This document shows positions 1-5,629 of a stretch of DNA of 5,629 bases, piece by piece. How positions within the stretch are numbered: the stretch's first letter is position 1; each line of letters opens with the position of its first letter. Both the position numbers and the translations under genes were made by a program. The notes under the pieces were generated by a model. It worked only from the letters and a program-made list of their open reading frames with translations. It was not told the origin of the DNA and searched no databases. The stretch is from JAWXBG01 sp034439875 (GTDB lineage Bacteria > Bacteroidota > Bacteroidia > Flavobacteriales_D > Sanyastnellaceae). The stretch is from positions 1-5,629 of the forward strand of contig JAWXBG010000201.1 of the NCBI GenBank assembly GCA_034439875.1. The letters are read 5' to 3'.

Positions 1-19
1 ACTTTTTGTTGAATCAAGT

Positions 20-51
20 AAAGGGGTTGTCGAAAGATGACCCTTTTTTTT
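20..51 (+). terminator. Rho-independent terminator of an upstream plus-strand gene outside the window
   Basis: A 12-bp stem (20-31 with 36-47, including three G-U pairs) is capped by a GAAA tetraloop at 32-35 and runs into eight consecutive Ts (44-51). This is a textbook intrinsic terminator reading rightward. Read leftward there is no comparable T-run, so it is directional. It implies a plus-strand gene ending at or just before the left edge, convergent with comEC. Only about 19 bases precede it, too few to identify that gene. Confidence 0.85.
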
Positions 52-63
52 GAGAAATAATTA

Positions 64-151
64 GCGAATGTGAGAATGTGGGAATGTGATAATGTGGGAA
101 TGAGGGAATGAGGGAATGTGATAATGTGGGAATGTGGGAATGTGGGAATGT
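64..151 (+). repeat. Octamer tandem array, 11 units of GGGAATGT type
   Basis: Eleven 8-bp units follow one another without a phase break; the AATG core recurs at 67, 75, 83, 91, 99, 107, 115, 123, 131, 139 and 147. Variation is confined to the first three bases (GGG, GAT, GAG, GCG) and the last base (T or A). The pure GGGAATGT unit has no stop codon in any of the six frames. The array ends where the first 82-bp unit starts (146), the last octamer providing its GAATGTGT opening. Confidence 0.9.
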
Positions 152-640
152 GTCGACCCAAATGGCGCTTGCTCCCCAAGGCAATTCACTAATTCACTAA
201 TCCACTAATTCTGTTAATCTACGAATGTGTCTCAAATGATGCTTACTCCCCAACGCAATTCGCCAATTCACTAATCCACTAATTCACTAATTCTATTAAT
301 CTACGAATGTGTCTCAATGATGCTTACTCCCCAACGCAATTCGCCAATTCACCAATCCACTAATTCACTAATTCTGTTAATCTGAGAATGTGTCTCATAC
401 GCCGCTTTCTCCCCAACGCAATTCGCCAATTCACTAATTCACTAATTCACTAATTCTGTTAATCTACGAATGTGTCTCAAATGATGCTTGCTCCCCAGCG
501 CAATTCGCCAATTCACTAATCCACCAATTCACTAATTCTGCTCATCTGAGAATGTGTCTGAAATGATGCTTACTCCCCAACGCAATTCGCCAATTCACTA
601 ATCCACTAATTCACTAATTCCCACATTCACTAATTCCCTC
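146..640. repeat. About six tandem copies of an 82-bp minisatellite unit
   Basis: Copies begin at the GAATGTGTC motif at 146, 223, 305, 386, 468 and 550, giving lengths of 77, 82, 81, 82 and 82 bp plus a terminal copy with a different tail. Each has a roughly 27-bp core (containing GATGCTTACTCCCCAACGC in the commonest version) followed by 8-bp steps such as ATTCGCCA, ATTCACTA, ATCCACTA and ATTCACTA, and then ATTCTGTTAATCTAC. Copies 1 and 4 carry divergent cores, and the unit ends alternate between CTAC and CTGA, which suggests past unequal exchange between copies. The last copy replaces its tail with ATTCCCACATTCACTAATTCCC and enters the comEC stop. Nothing indicates coding potential. Confidence 0.9.
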
Positions 641-2720
641 CCCCCACTACCAAAGCTCCTTCTCCCAGCCAATGTATCCGTTCATGAAATTCAGGTCGCA
701 ATCGAGATAATAATTTGTTGAATTTATATTTGCTCATATCTGCAGACACTACAAGCATCGCGCTGTGCTCCGCCAAACTATTTATGGATAAGCTGTCGAG
801 TTTGCTCTGCGTTTTATCCAAAATTACAAAGCCAAGGATTTTTTCGGAAAATAAAACTGTCTTTGGATCTATGGATATACTCGCCGTTTCTGTAAATATT
901 GCATTTTCGCTTTCAATAATGTACTGATCACCATAACGTATACTATCAGAAAGATTGATGAATTGCGCTACTTCCCTACCGCTGTTTCTCCAATATCCTG
1001 CTAAACTTCTATGCACAATCCCATCGGCTGCCATATCCTCCTTCATATAGATATAATAAATTCTATCGTCGATTAAATACGAAACTGCAAGTCCCTCCCG
1101 CAACGAATGAAAGCAAATTGTGGGTGACTCGCGTCGCATGTATATTTCTTCAATAGTCGATATAATGATTAAAATGGAAATGGACATCGCCACCATACCG
1201 ATCCAATTCGATCTTTTGTGTTGCCACATGTAGGTGAATAAAAAAGATATCACCATTAAAACGATACACCACAAAATGCTGATAGAAACATCTTCGGTTT
1301 TACTCCACGGCAATTCATCCGTAACCTCTACAATGTAATTGAGTAATTCAGTGGAACGAGACAGCAACCAGCCTGTACACTCCGCTAGAAAAGGGATCCA
1401 CGAAATTATGAAAAAGAATATTGCTAGATAAAGAATGCCCGTTGACAATGGAATAACAAGCAGGTTGGCTATCAGAAAATAATTTGGAAACTGCCCGAAA
1501 TAATAGAGACCTAAGGGAAAAGTTATGATCTGTGCAGCCAAAGAAACAGAGGTCAATTGCCAAATACGATACATAATACCACTCTTAAAATAAACGAGAG
1601 ATTCGAATCCCTTTTGAAATACCACTATTCCTATGACTGCCAAATAAGACATTTGAAATCCTATGTCATATATCATTTGCGGATTAAAGACCAAGAGCAC
1701 AAAAGCCGACGAGGCGAGACTGTTGAAAATATCGGAATTCTTATTCAAGCTTGTTCCGATTAATACCGCGGAAAACATTACTGTGGATCGCAGAACGGAC
1801 GGTGAAAATCCTGTTATTGCAGCATAAGTCCAAAGCACCAAAGCAATCAATGTAAATCTTATCCACTTGGCCCGTGTACCAAAAATAAGTTTGAACATCT
1901 GAACAAGCAGAAGATACAACAATCCTACATGCAAACCGGATACCGCCAGTATATGAATGGCTCCGGCTCCTGAGTAATGCGCCATCAAATCGCGGTCGAG
2001 CTCACTTGTTTTCCCGAGTACCAAAGCAGATAAAACCTGAAAGACATCTCCTTCATCCACGTATTTTCTGAATCTCTCCAACATAAATTCACGCCATCGA
2101 ACAAATAGGAAATTGTCTGTTTGATTCCTCATCAACTTCCAAGATGTACTATCAAGATATACTTGAGCCGTACATCCTTTTCGTTTTAAATATGCGGCGT
2201 AATTAAACTCTCCTGGATTCTTCGGCGTTGGAGGTTTTTGGATTTTTCCATAGCAAACAATGCGATGTCCCGGTGCAAGACTTCTTACTCCTTCGCATTT
2301 TCCAAAATAAATGAGGATATTTCCCTCTGCAGCGCCAATGCTATCTGCTTGAGCTCCTCTTATCTCCGCAAAACATCGATACGATTTCACTCTTTCGACC
2401 GGCTTTTCTATCAAAACCAATTCCAAGGCTACCACATCTTCAATTATATGATCTATGTGGCAATCGGAAAGACACTGGCTCTGAACACAGGAAAGAAAAA
2501 GTCCAGTCGAACACAAAAGCACGTTTAGTAAAAAACCGTACCGCTGACGATGAACAAATTTTTCGTTCTGGCGAATAATTGCTTGATAAATCAGCAAAGC
2601 CCCTAAAACCGAGAAAAGAATGTAGAACGCATTGAGCCAAAACAATCCGGTAAAGGGTTGTATGACTATGCCTAACATAAATGGAATAAGCAGGCGTACA
2701 AATGGAGCACGAGGAAACAT
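630..2720 (-). CDS. comEC: ComEC/Rec2-family DNA uptake channel, short form without nuclease domain
   Basis: This is a polytopic inner-membrane protein that in this family forms the channel carrying single-stranded DNA into the cytoplasm during natural transformation. Of 696 residues, three hydrophobic helices lie at about 10-79. A soluble N-terminal domain (DUF4131/OB-fold type) follows, with the characteristic NPGEFNYAAYLKRKG at 168-182. The Competence domain has family signatures: ILAVSGLHVG at 257-266, SPSVLRSTVMF at 306-316, YDIGFQMSYLAVIGI at 351-365 and FPLGLYYFGQFPNYFLIANL at 401-420. About a dozen membrane segments are visible, the last at about 506-523. The C-terminal 530-696 is soluble but has no metallo-beta-lactamase HxHxDH motif. 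The ATG at 2720 opens directly onto the first membrane helix. It lies 32 nt after the glycosyltransferase stop with no Shine-Dalgarno sequence, so it is probably co-transcribed. The last residues (GGGN) come from a G-rich run and the adjacent repeat array. Confidence 0.93.
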   Translation of the reverse strand: MFPRAPFVRLLIPFMLGIVIQPFTGLFWLNAFYILFSVLGALLIYQAIIRQNEKFVHRQRYGFLLNVLLCSTGLFLSCVQSQCLSDCHIDHIIEDVVALELVLIEKPVERVKSYRCFAEIRGAQADSIGAAEGNILIYFGKCEGVRSLAPGHRIVCYGKIQKPPTPKNPGEFNYAAYLKRKGCTAQVYLDSTSWKLMRNQTDNFLFVRWREFMLERFRKYVDEGDVFQVLSALVLGKTSELDRDLMAHYSGAGAIHILAVSGLHVGLLYLLLVQMFKLIFGTRAKWIRFTLIALVLWTYAAITGFSPSVLRSTVMFSAVLIGTSLNKNSDIFNSLASSAFVLLVFNPQMIYDIGFQMSYLAVIGIVVFQKGFESLVYFKSGIMYRIWQLTSVSLAAQIITFPLGLYYFGQFPNYFLIANLLVIPLSTGILYLAIFFFIISWIPFLAECTGWLLSRSTELLNYIVEVTDELPWSKTEDVSISILWCIVLMVISFLFTYMWQHKRSNWIGMVAMSISILIIISTIEEIYMRRESPTICFHSLREGLAVSYLIDDRIYYIYMKEDMAADGIVHRSLAGYWRNSGREVAQFINLSDSIRYGDQYIIESENAIFTETASISIDPKTVLFSEKILGFVILDKTQSKLDSLSINSLAEHSAMLVVSADMSKYKFNKLLSRLRPEFHERIHWLGEGALVVGGGN

Positions 2721-3816
2721 CGATTTTGTCTTTCAGTTTGAAAGGCGAAATCTCAATAAAAATCTGACTCCTTCAAAGACGAAAAAATCGCATTTTTCTT
2801 AAGGAAAAATTGATTAATGATGCTCCTTTTATACATGCCGGTTAGATTCACTTTGGTGCCCAAATCTGCTTCTGCTTTTCTTTTTCGGAGCATCAAAGGA
2901 ACCTTCGTGTAAAAAGTAAAATGAGCACGCAGCACCGCTAAAAAATACGTCATCTTACCCTCTGTCAGAAATCGGAATGCAGCAATTCCATCGAGTGTCA
3001 TTCTTCTGCAAAGTTTGATGAGCACGCTGCCATTTCTATAATTCTTCAACAACATGTATAAGTTGTTGCGGAAATTTAAATACGTTTTCAGGGGATTTAA
3101 TCTATCTAAAGTTCCGCCGCCAACATGATAAACATGGGAAGAACGACAAGAGCCAATTGAATAACCTCGATTCTTCAGTCGCCAGCAAAGGTCTATTTCT
3201 TCCATGTGGGCATAAAAATCTTCATCAAGACCTCCCACTTCCATATAAGCATGTCGTCTGATAAACATAGCCGCACCACTCGCCCAGAAGACTTCTTGGT
3301 TTGCGGTATATTGACCAATATCCTCCTCAAATTCGTTAAAAATTCGACCGGCACAAAACACAAAACCGTCTTTATCCATGTAGCCACCGGCGGCTCCTGC
3401 ATATTCAAAATGCGTCTTTCGATTGTAATCAAGAATTTTTGGCTGACATGCTGCCATCGTAGGTTCAGCCTCCATGTATGCGACCAATGGTTCTATCCAA
3501 CCACTTGTCACTTCTACATCGCTGTTGAGCAGGACGAGGAATTCGTGCTGAATTTGCGCTAAACCCAGATTGTAACCCTTGGCGAAACCATGATTTTTTT
3601 CAAGCTTAATGATCAATACTTCAGGGAAATGAGCGCTAATGAAAGAAATAGAATCATCCTTAGAAGCATTGTCAATCACTACCACATCGGCCAATTCTCG
3701 GCTGTGCTCAACAACAAGAGGTAGGAACTTTTCGAGGTATTTCCTTCCGTTCCAGTTGAGGATTACTACGGCTGTTTGTTTCACAAATGATTTGGAAAAG
3801 GCCCCGAAAATACGGA
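2721..3816 (-). other. Probable three-gene operon: GWxTD gene, glycosyltransferase, comEC
   Basis: The three minus-strand genes are separated by 3785-3816 and 2721-2752, each exactly 32 nt, with no hairpin followed by a T-run and no promoter-like TAnnTTTG in either gap. This supports a single transcript starting upstream of 5271. Neither gap has a GGAGG-like site, as is usual in Bacteroidota. The operon call is inference from spacing and orientation. The span given runs from the comEC-proximal gap to the gap after the GWxTD gene. Confidence 0.7.
2753..3784 (-). CDS. Family 2 glycosyltransferase (WbbL/rhamnosyltransferase-like, COG1216 type)
   Basis: This protein is predicted to transfer a sugar from a nucleotide-sugar donor to a cell-surface glycan or lipid acceptor at the cytoplasmic face of the membrane; donor and acceptor cannot be told. 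Of 343 residues, the GT-A fold starts at once with VVILNWNG (6-13). VVIDNASKDDS (35-45) and NHGFAKGYNLGL (64-75) contact the nucleotide in this family. The metal-binding motif is LLNSDVEV (85-92), WASGAAMFIRR lies at 167-177, and the probable catalytic acidic motif is MEEIDLCWRL (194-203), followed by HVYHVGGGTL (218-227). A moderately hydrophobic stretch at about 278-299 may be membrane-associated. The start is GTG at 3784: the next internal Met is at residue 104, inside the fold, and no ATG precedes GTG in the 32-nt gap after the GWxTD gene. Family assignment is secure; the pathway is not, since no other glycan genes are nearby. Confidence 0.92.
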   Translation of the reverse strand: MKQTAVVILNWNGRKYLEKFLPLVVEHSRELADVVVIDNASKDDSISFISAHFPEVLIIKLEKNHGFAKGYNLGLAQIQHEFLVLLNSDVEVTSGWIEPLVAYMEAEPTMAACQPKILDYNRKTHFEYAGAAGGYMDKDGFVFCAGRIFNEFEEDIGQYTANQEVFWASGAAMFIRRHAYMEVGGLDEDFYAHMEEIDLCWRLKNRGYSIGSCRSSHVYHVGGGTLDRLNPLKTYLNFRNNLYMLLKNYRNGSVLIKLCRRMTLDGIAAFRFLTEGKMTYFLAVLRAHFTFYTKVPLMLRKRKAEADLGTKVNLTGMYKRSIINQFFLKKNAIFSSLKESDFY

Positions 3817-5271
3817 TCAGCGAGGATTATAGAACAATTCCTCCAATTCATCACCGCTGTATGTGTCTCTATTGTCGTATTGCCTTTGACTTGTATTCAC
3901 AGGAGTGTCCATTCCACGCTGTCGAGCAAGGAGTTTCCAGTCTTGATTTTGTATTTCTCCAGGGATATCGCTGTGTAGCAATTCATAATCTCCGCCCAAT
4001 GTTGGATTGTAGAAGAGAAAACGACGATCGTGAAGATTTTTTGTCTCATAGTAATGCCAGATCTCAAATGGGAAATAATCAGTAGAATGAGGTCTTTCGA
4101 TTCGAGTGTTTGGTCTACCATATTGCAGATAGACTCTACCTCTATCTGTTTGCCAACCCTTGCGAATTCTGGTTGCGAAAGCTTTTTGAGCTACATCTAC
4201 TTCACCTTTATAAGAGCGATACCCTGCTTCGGGATTTTCGGGAGAATGACTGAGCCAAAAAGAATAGATAAAACTCTGCATCTGTTCAAGAGTTGCTACT
4301 GGAACGGCATTGTCTATCGAATTTCTCTCTAAAGTATTGGCAATGGGTAGATGAGATTCTATGACAGCATATAGTGAATCTTTGTTGGTAAAGGATGCCG
4401 CAAACGACTGTGCTACTTCATCTTTTGTAGGTTCCACTTTCACCAAAGACGGAATGAATGTGCGCGTAAATGGAGAGGAACCAGAGTGGATAAGCTCATT
4501 GTTCTTATCGCGAATTTCAAGCACCATCAGGTAGTCGCCGGTGGCTAAACCCTTGATGTCCATTTGGTGAATGCCTGCAATAACGGGTTTCGCCTTTTCT
4601 CTTTTGATACGTTTCGTGTTTTCGATGGGAGTACCATCCGCATTGGCTACGTAGGATTGAAATACAAATGCCCCACCTTCACCAAAAGACTTGTCGGTGT
4701 TGTATAACTCGGCATAATACATCATCACTTCAGAGGAAGATTCAAAATGGCTGCTTACCCAGGGAACAATATCAAAGCCACTTTTAGAAAAGGCATTTTC
4801 CTCAGTTGTTGGAGAATAAGCCCCAATAAACTCTACAGATGAAACAAATGGGGAATTTTCGGGATGATTTATGACCCATGGACTTACTTGGGTTTCGGAA
4901 CTACCAGAAATTGTTAGGAGATCTTTAATGGTTACTTCAAAGGAATAGTTGCCGTTGGGAAGCGGGAAACGCTCTACAGACATGAGATCCGCATATTCAC
5001 CTTTAGCTAAATCATCAGATTCTAGGTTGATCTTTTTGTAAGAAGCAATTTCGTTTCCTTTGTACACAACCATGATAATTTCTACTGAAGAACGGAAGAC
5101 TCCAGTCTCAATCTCCTTGTAATCAAGGGTTTTACCATCTACACTTACAACCACTTCCATGTATGGTCCTTCACCGGGAACATGAAACAGGTAAGAATTC
5201 ATATAAGCCCACAGTGCAAAAGAATCTTGTGCAAGGCAAAAAGCGAGAAATAATGTAAATAGAAGTCTCAT
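3817..5271 (-). CDS. Secreted GWxTD domain-containing protein, function unknown
   Basis: The 484-residue protein starts with a short signal peptide: MR, then a hydrophobic core at 3-14 and plausible signal peptidase I sites after A14 (CLA) or A19 (SFA). The only nearby Cys (C12) sits in LAFC, which does not fit a lipobox, so a soluble periplasmic or exported protein is more likely than a lipoprotein. Residues about 25-280 look beta-rich and resemble the N-terminal part of family members. The C-terminal GWxTD domain is clear: GWQTDRGRVYLQYGRPN at 372-388, FEIWHYY at 402-408, and FLFYNPTLGGDYELLHSD at 418-435. The family has no established activity. The ATG at 5271 places the signal peptide at the very N-terminus and has no Shine-Dalgarno sequence. 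It is the first gene of the probable operon, 32 nt before the glycosyltransferase, and diverges from the tRNA. Confidence 0.92.
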   Translation of the reverse strand: MRLLFTLFLAFCLAQDSFALWAYMNSYLFHVPGEGPYMEVVVSVDGKTLDYKEIETGVFRSSVEIIMVVYKGNEIASYKKINLESDDLAKGEYADLMSVERFPLPNGNYSFEVTIKDLLTISGSSETQVSPWVINHPENSPFVSSVEFIGAYSPTTEENAFSKSGFDIVPWVSSHFESSSEVMMYYAELYNTDKSFGEGGAFVFQSYVANADGTPIENTKRIKREKAKPVIAGIHQMDIKGLATGDYLMVLEIRDKNNELIHSGSSPFTRTFIPSLVKVEPTKDEVAQSFAASFTNKDSLYAVIESHLPIANTLERNSIDNAVPVATLEQMQSFIYSFWLSHSPENPEAGYRSYKGEVDVAQKAFATRIRKGWQTDRGRVYLQYGRPNTRIERPHSTDYFPFEIWHYYETKNLHDRRFLFYNPTLGGDYELLHSDIPGEIQNQDWKLLARQRGMDTPVNTSQRQYDNRDTYSGDELEELFYNPR

Positions 5272-5286
5272 TCTGAATAGTTTCAG

Positions 5287-5294
5287 TAAAGATA
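5287..5294 (-). promoter_or_regulatory. Possible -7 element for the GWxTD-led operon
   Basis: On the minus strand 5294-5287 reads TATCTTTA, seven of eight matches to the Bacteroidota -7 consensus TAnnTTTG, about 15 nt before the ATG at 5271. No TTTG or TTG lies at the expected upstream spacing, and the leader would be only about 10 nt, so this is a weak candidate. It is the best match I see in the 104-bp region shared with the divergent tRNA. Confidence 0.3.
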
Positions 5295-5340
5295 CACTTT
5301 TGATATGAATCGTTGCTTAAGGCAAGAAAATAGAACTTGA

Positions 5341-5371
5341 TTTGGACAAGTAAAAAATGGGACTATTTTTG
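5341..5371 (+). promoter_or_regulatory. Bacteroidota-type primary sigma promoter of tRNA-Ser
   Basis: TTTG at 5341-5344 and TATTTTTG at 5364-5371 match the -33 TTTG and -7 TAnnTTTG elements of Bacteroidota housekeeping promoters, with 19 nt between them. The tRNA's first base is at 5376, only five bases after the -7 element, so transcription should begin at or within a few bases of the mature 5' end. The consensus is established knowledge; its use here is inference from position and a perfect match. Confidence 0.8.
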
Positions 5372-5375
5372 CCGC

Positions 5376-5460
5376 GGAGAGATGGCAGAGTGGTCGATTG
5401 CGGCAGTCTTGAAAACTGTTGAGTGTAATAGCTCCGGGGGTTCGAATCCCTCTCTCTCCG
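5376..5460 (+). tRNA. tRNA-Ser(UGA)
   Basis: The 85-nt cloverleaf is complete. The acceptor stem GGAGAGA (5376-5382) pairs fully with TCTCTCC (5453-5459), with discriminator G at 5460 as seryl tRNAs have. The anticodon stem is 5403-5407 with 5415-5419 (one G-U) around the loop CTTGAAA; the anticodon TGA at 5410-5412 reads UCA and by wobble other UCN codons. The long class II variable arm at 5420-5435 (GAGT pairing with GCTC) is the serine hallmark. The T arm is GGGGG/CCCTC around TTCGAAT (5441-5447). The next bases are CAA, so CCA is not encoded and must be added after transcription. It has its own promoter and terminator and appears monocistronic. Confidence 0.96.
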
Positions 5461-5481
5461 CAAACATTTTGAAAGTTGAAC

Positions 5482-5505
5482 AAATCCGCCCTCGGGCGGA
5501 TTTTT
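5482..5505 (+). terminator. Rho-independent terminator of tRNA-Ser
   Basis: A 9-bp perfect stem AAATCCGCC/GGCGGATTT (5482-5490 with 5495-5503) closes a CTCG tetraloop, and the transcript ends in a T-run at 5501-5505. It starts 21 nt after the tRNA's 3' end. The hairpin sits between the two inverted-repeat arm segments described separately, and its stem sequence is not shared with the mirrored copy. Confidence 0.88.
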
Positions 5506-5566
5506 CATTTCCATATATTCCCTATGCTAAGCTCGCTTAAGCATAGGGAATATATGGAAATGAAAA
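5502..5566. repeat. Near-perfect 65-bp palindrome
   Basis: The 26-bp arms (5502-5527, 5541-5566) are identical in inverted orientation. The 13-bp centre, TAAGCTCGCTTAA, also pairs apart from one extra base, so almost the whole element is self-complementary. It could extrude as a cruciform in DNA or fold into a long hairpin in read-through RNA from either side. It contains no gene. Confidence 0.9.
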
Positions 5567-5588
5567 GCTCATAGCGCAGCCAAGAGCT
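5563..5588 (-). terminator. Terminator-like hairpin facing the tRNA terminator
   Basis: Read on the minus strand, 5588-5566 folds as AGCTC, a U-U mismatch, then UGGC pairing with GCUA around a UGC loop, then GAGCT, ending in TTTT (5566-5563) before C. The stem and short U-run fit a leftward terminator, weaker than the one for the tRNA. It would serve a minus-strand gene lying to the right of the window whose trailer matches the tRNA trailer. Confidence 0.55.
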
Positions 5589-5629
5589 GTTCAACTTTCA
5601 AAATGTTCGCAGGTCCCCCTTCTGCGGAT

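Larger units (their letters stand above)
1..629. other. Non-coding convergent intergenic region
   Basis: About 630 bases without a credible gene. They hold the terminator at 20-51, an octamer array at 64-151 and a roughly 82-bp tandem repeat from 146 to about 640. The region lies between the 3' end of an unseen plus-strand gene and the 3' end of comEC on the minus strand, so it is expected to carry no promoters; I see none. No intrinsic terminator for the comEC operon is visible here either. Confidence 0.8.
5463..5607. repeat. Composite inverted repeat with swapped hairpins after the tRNA
   Basis: Outer arms 5463-5482 and 5588-5607 are perfectly complementary over 20 bp. Inner arms 5502-5527 and 5541-5566 are perfectly complementary over 26 bp, with a further near-match to the centre at about 5533 (one unpaired base). 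Between outer and inner arms lie two unrelated hairpins of similar length: the tRNA terminator on the left and a different hairpin at 5566-5588 on the right. The whole is a mirror-image arrangement of trailer, hairpin and tail. Confidence 0.93.

Noticed and set aside
146..640. CRISPR-like array
   Set aside because: The 82-bp units repeat over their whole length, without unique spacers between short identical repeats, and no cas genes are present.
640..645. Phase-variable homopolymer (six Cs) at the end of comEC
   Set aside because: The run is short and slippage would change only the last few residues, because the repeat stops translation in every frame.
3639..4085. Plus-strand open frame of 148 codons antisense to the glycosyltransferase and GWxTD genes
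   Set aside because: It overlaps two genes with clear family motifs on the other strand, crosses their intergenic gap, and has no recognisable domain.
5220..5271. Lipoprotein signal on the GWxTD protein
   Set aside because: The only candidate Cys follows LAF, and Phe at the -1 position does not fit a lipobox; an ordinary signal peptide is more likely.
5283..5514. Minus-strand reading frames across the tRNA, with peptides such as RERDSNPRS and GERGIRTPG
   Set aside because: These are the well-known false peptides made by translating the reverse complement of a tRNA-Ser gene; they cover the tRNA, its promoter and its terminator.
5337..5540. Plus-strand reading frame of 67 codons spanning the tRNA
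   Set aside because: It runs through the tRNA and its terminator hairpin and into the palindrome; this is a chance open frame.
5588..5629. 3' end of a tRNA on the minus strand
   Set aside because: A parse with an acceptor strand AAGGGGG followed by ACC is possible, but it implies an atypical 5' acceptor CCCCCTT and no T loop is visible before the window ends.

Overview
The window looks like Bacteroidota chromosome, most likely Flavobacteriales. The evidence is a GWxTD-domain secreted protein, a family largely known from Bacteroidota and Acidobacteria; a tRNA promoter matching the Bacteroidota primary-sigma consensus (TTTG, 19 nt, TAnnTTTG); the absence of Shine-Dalgarno sequences before all three protein genes; AT-rich coding DNA; and a ComEC of the short type without a C-terminal nuclease domain. 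The genus cannot be named from the sequence alone.

Layout, left to right. Positions 20-51 form a strong rho-independent terminator reading rightward; it closes a plus-strand gene lying outside the window. Positions 64 to about 640 are a non-coding repeat block: eleven in-register copies of an 8-bp unit (GGGAATGT type), then about six tandem copies of an 82-bp unit that itself contains 8-bp steps of a related octamer in the other orientation. This block runs into the last codons and stop of the first of three minus-strand genes. Read in transcription order (right to left) these are a secreted GWxTD-domain protein (5271-3817), a family 2 glycosyltransferase with a GTG start (3784-2753), and the DNA-uptake channel ComEC (2720-630). 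Both intergenic gaps are exactly 32 nt, so the three probably form one operon, although no shared pathway is evident.

Divergent from this operon, across a 104-bp intergenic region, is a plus-strand tRNA-Ser(UGA) gene (5376-5460) with its own promoter and terminator. Beyond it the window ends in an unusual mirror-image structure: the tRNA trailer and the sequence after its terminator reappear in inverted orientation (20/20 and 26/26 bp identical arms), while the two hairpins between the arms differ completely in sequence. The right-hand hairpin is followed by a short U-run when read leftward, so it looks like the terminator of a convergent unit that begins outside the window.

The protein genes belong to recognisable families. 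The best material for a second look is non-coding: the nested octamer/82-bp repeat that supplies ComEC's stop codon, and the tail-to-tail mirrored terminators after the tRNA.
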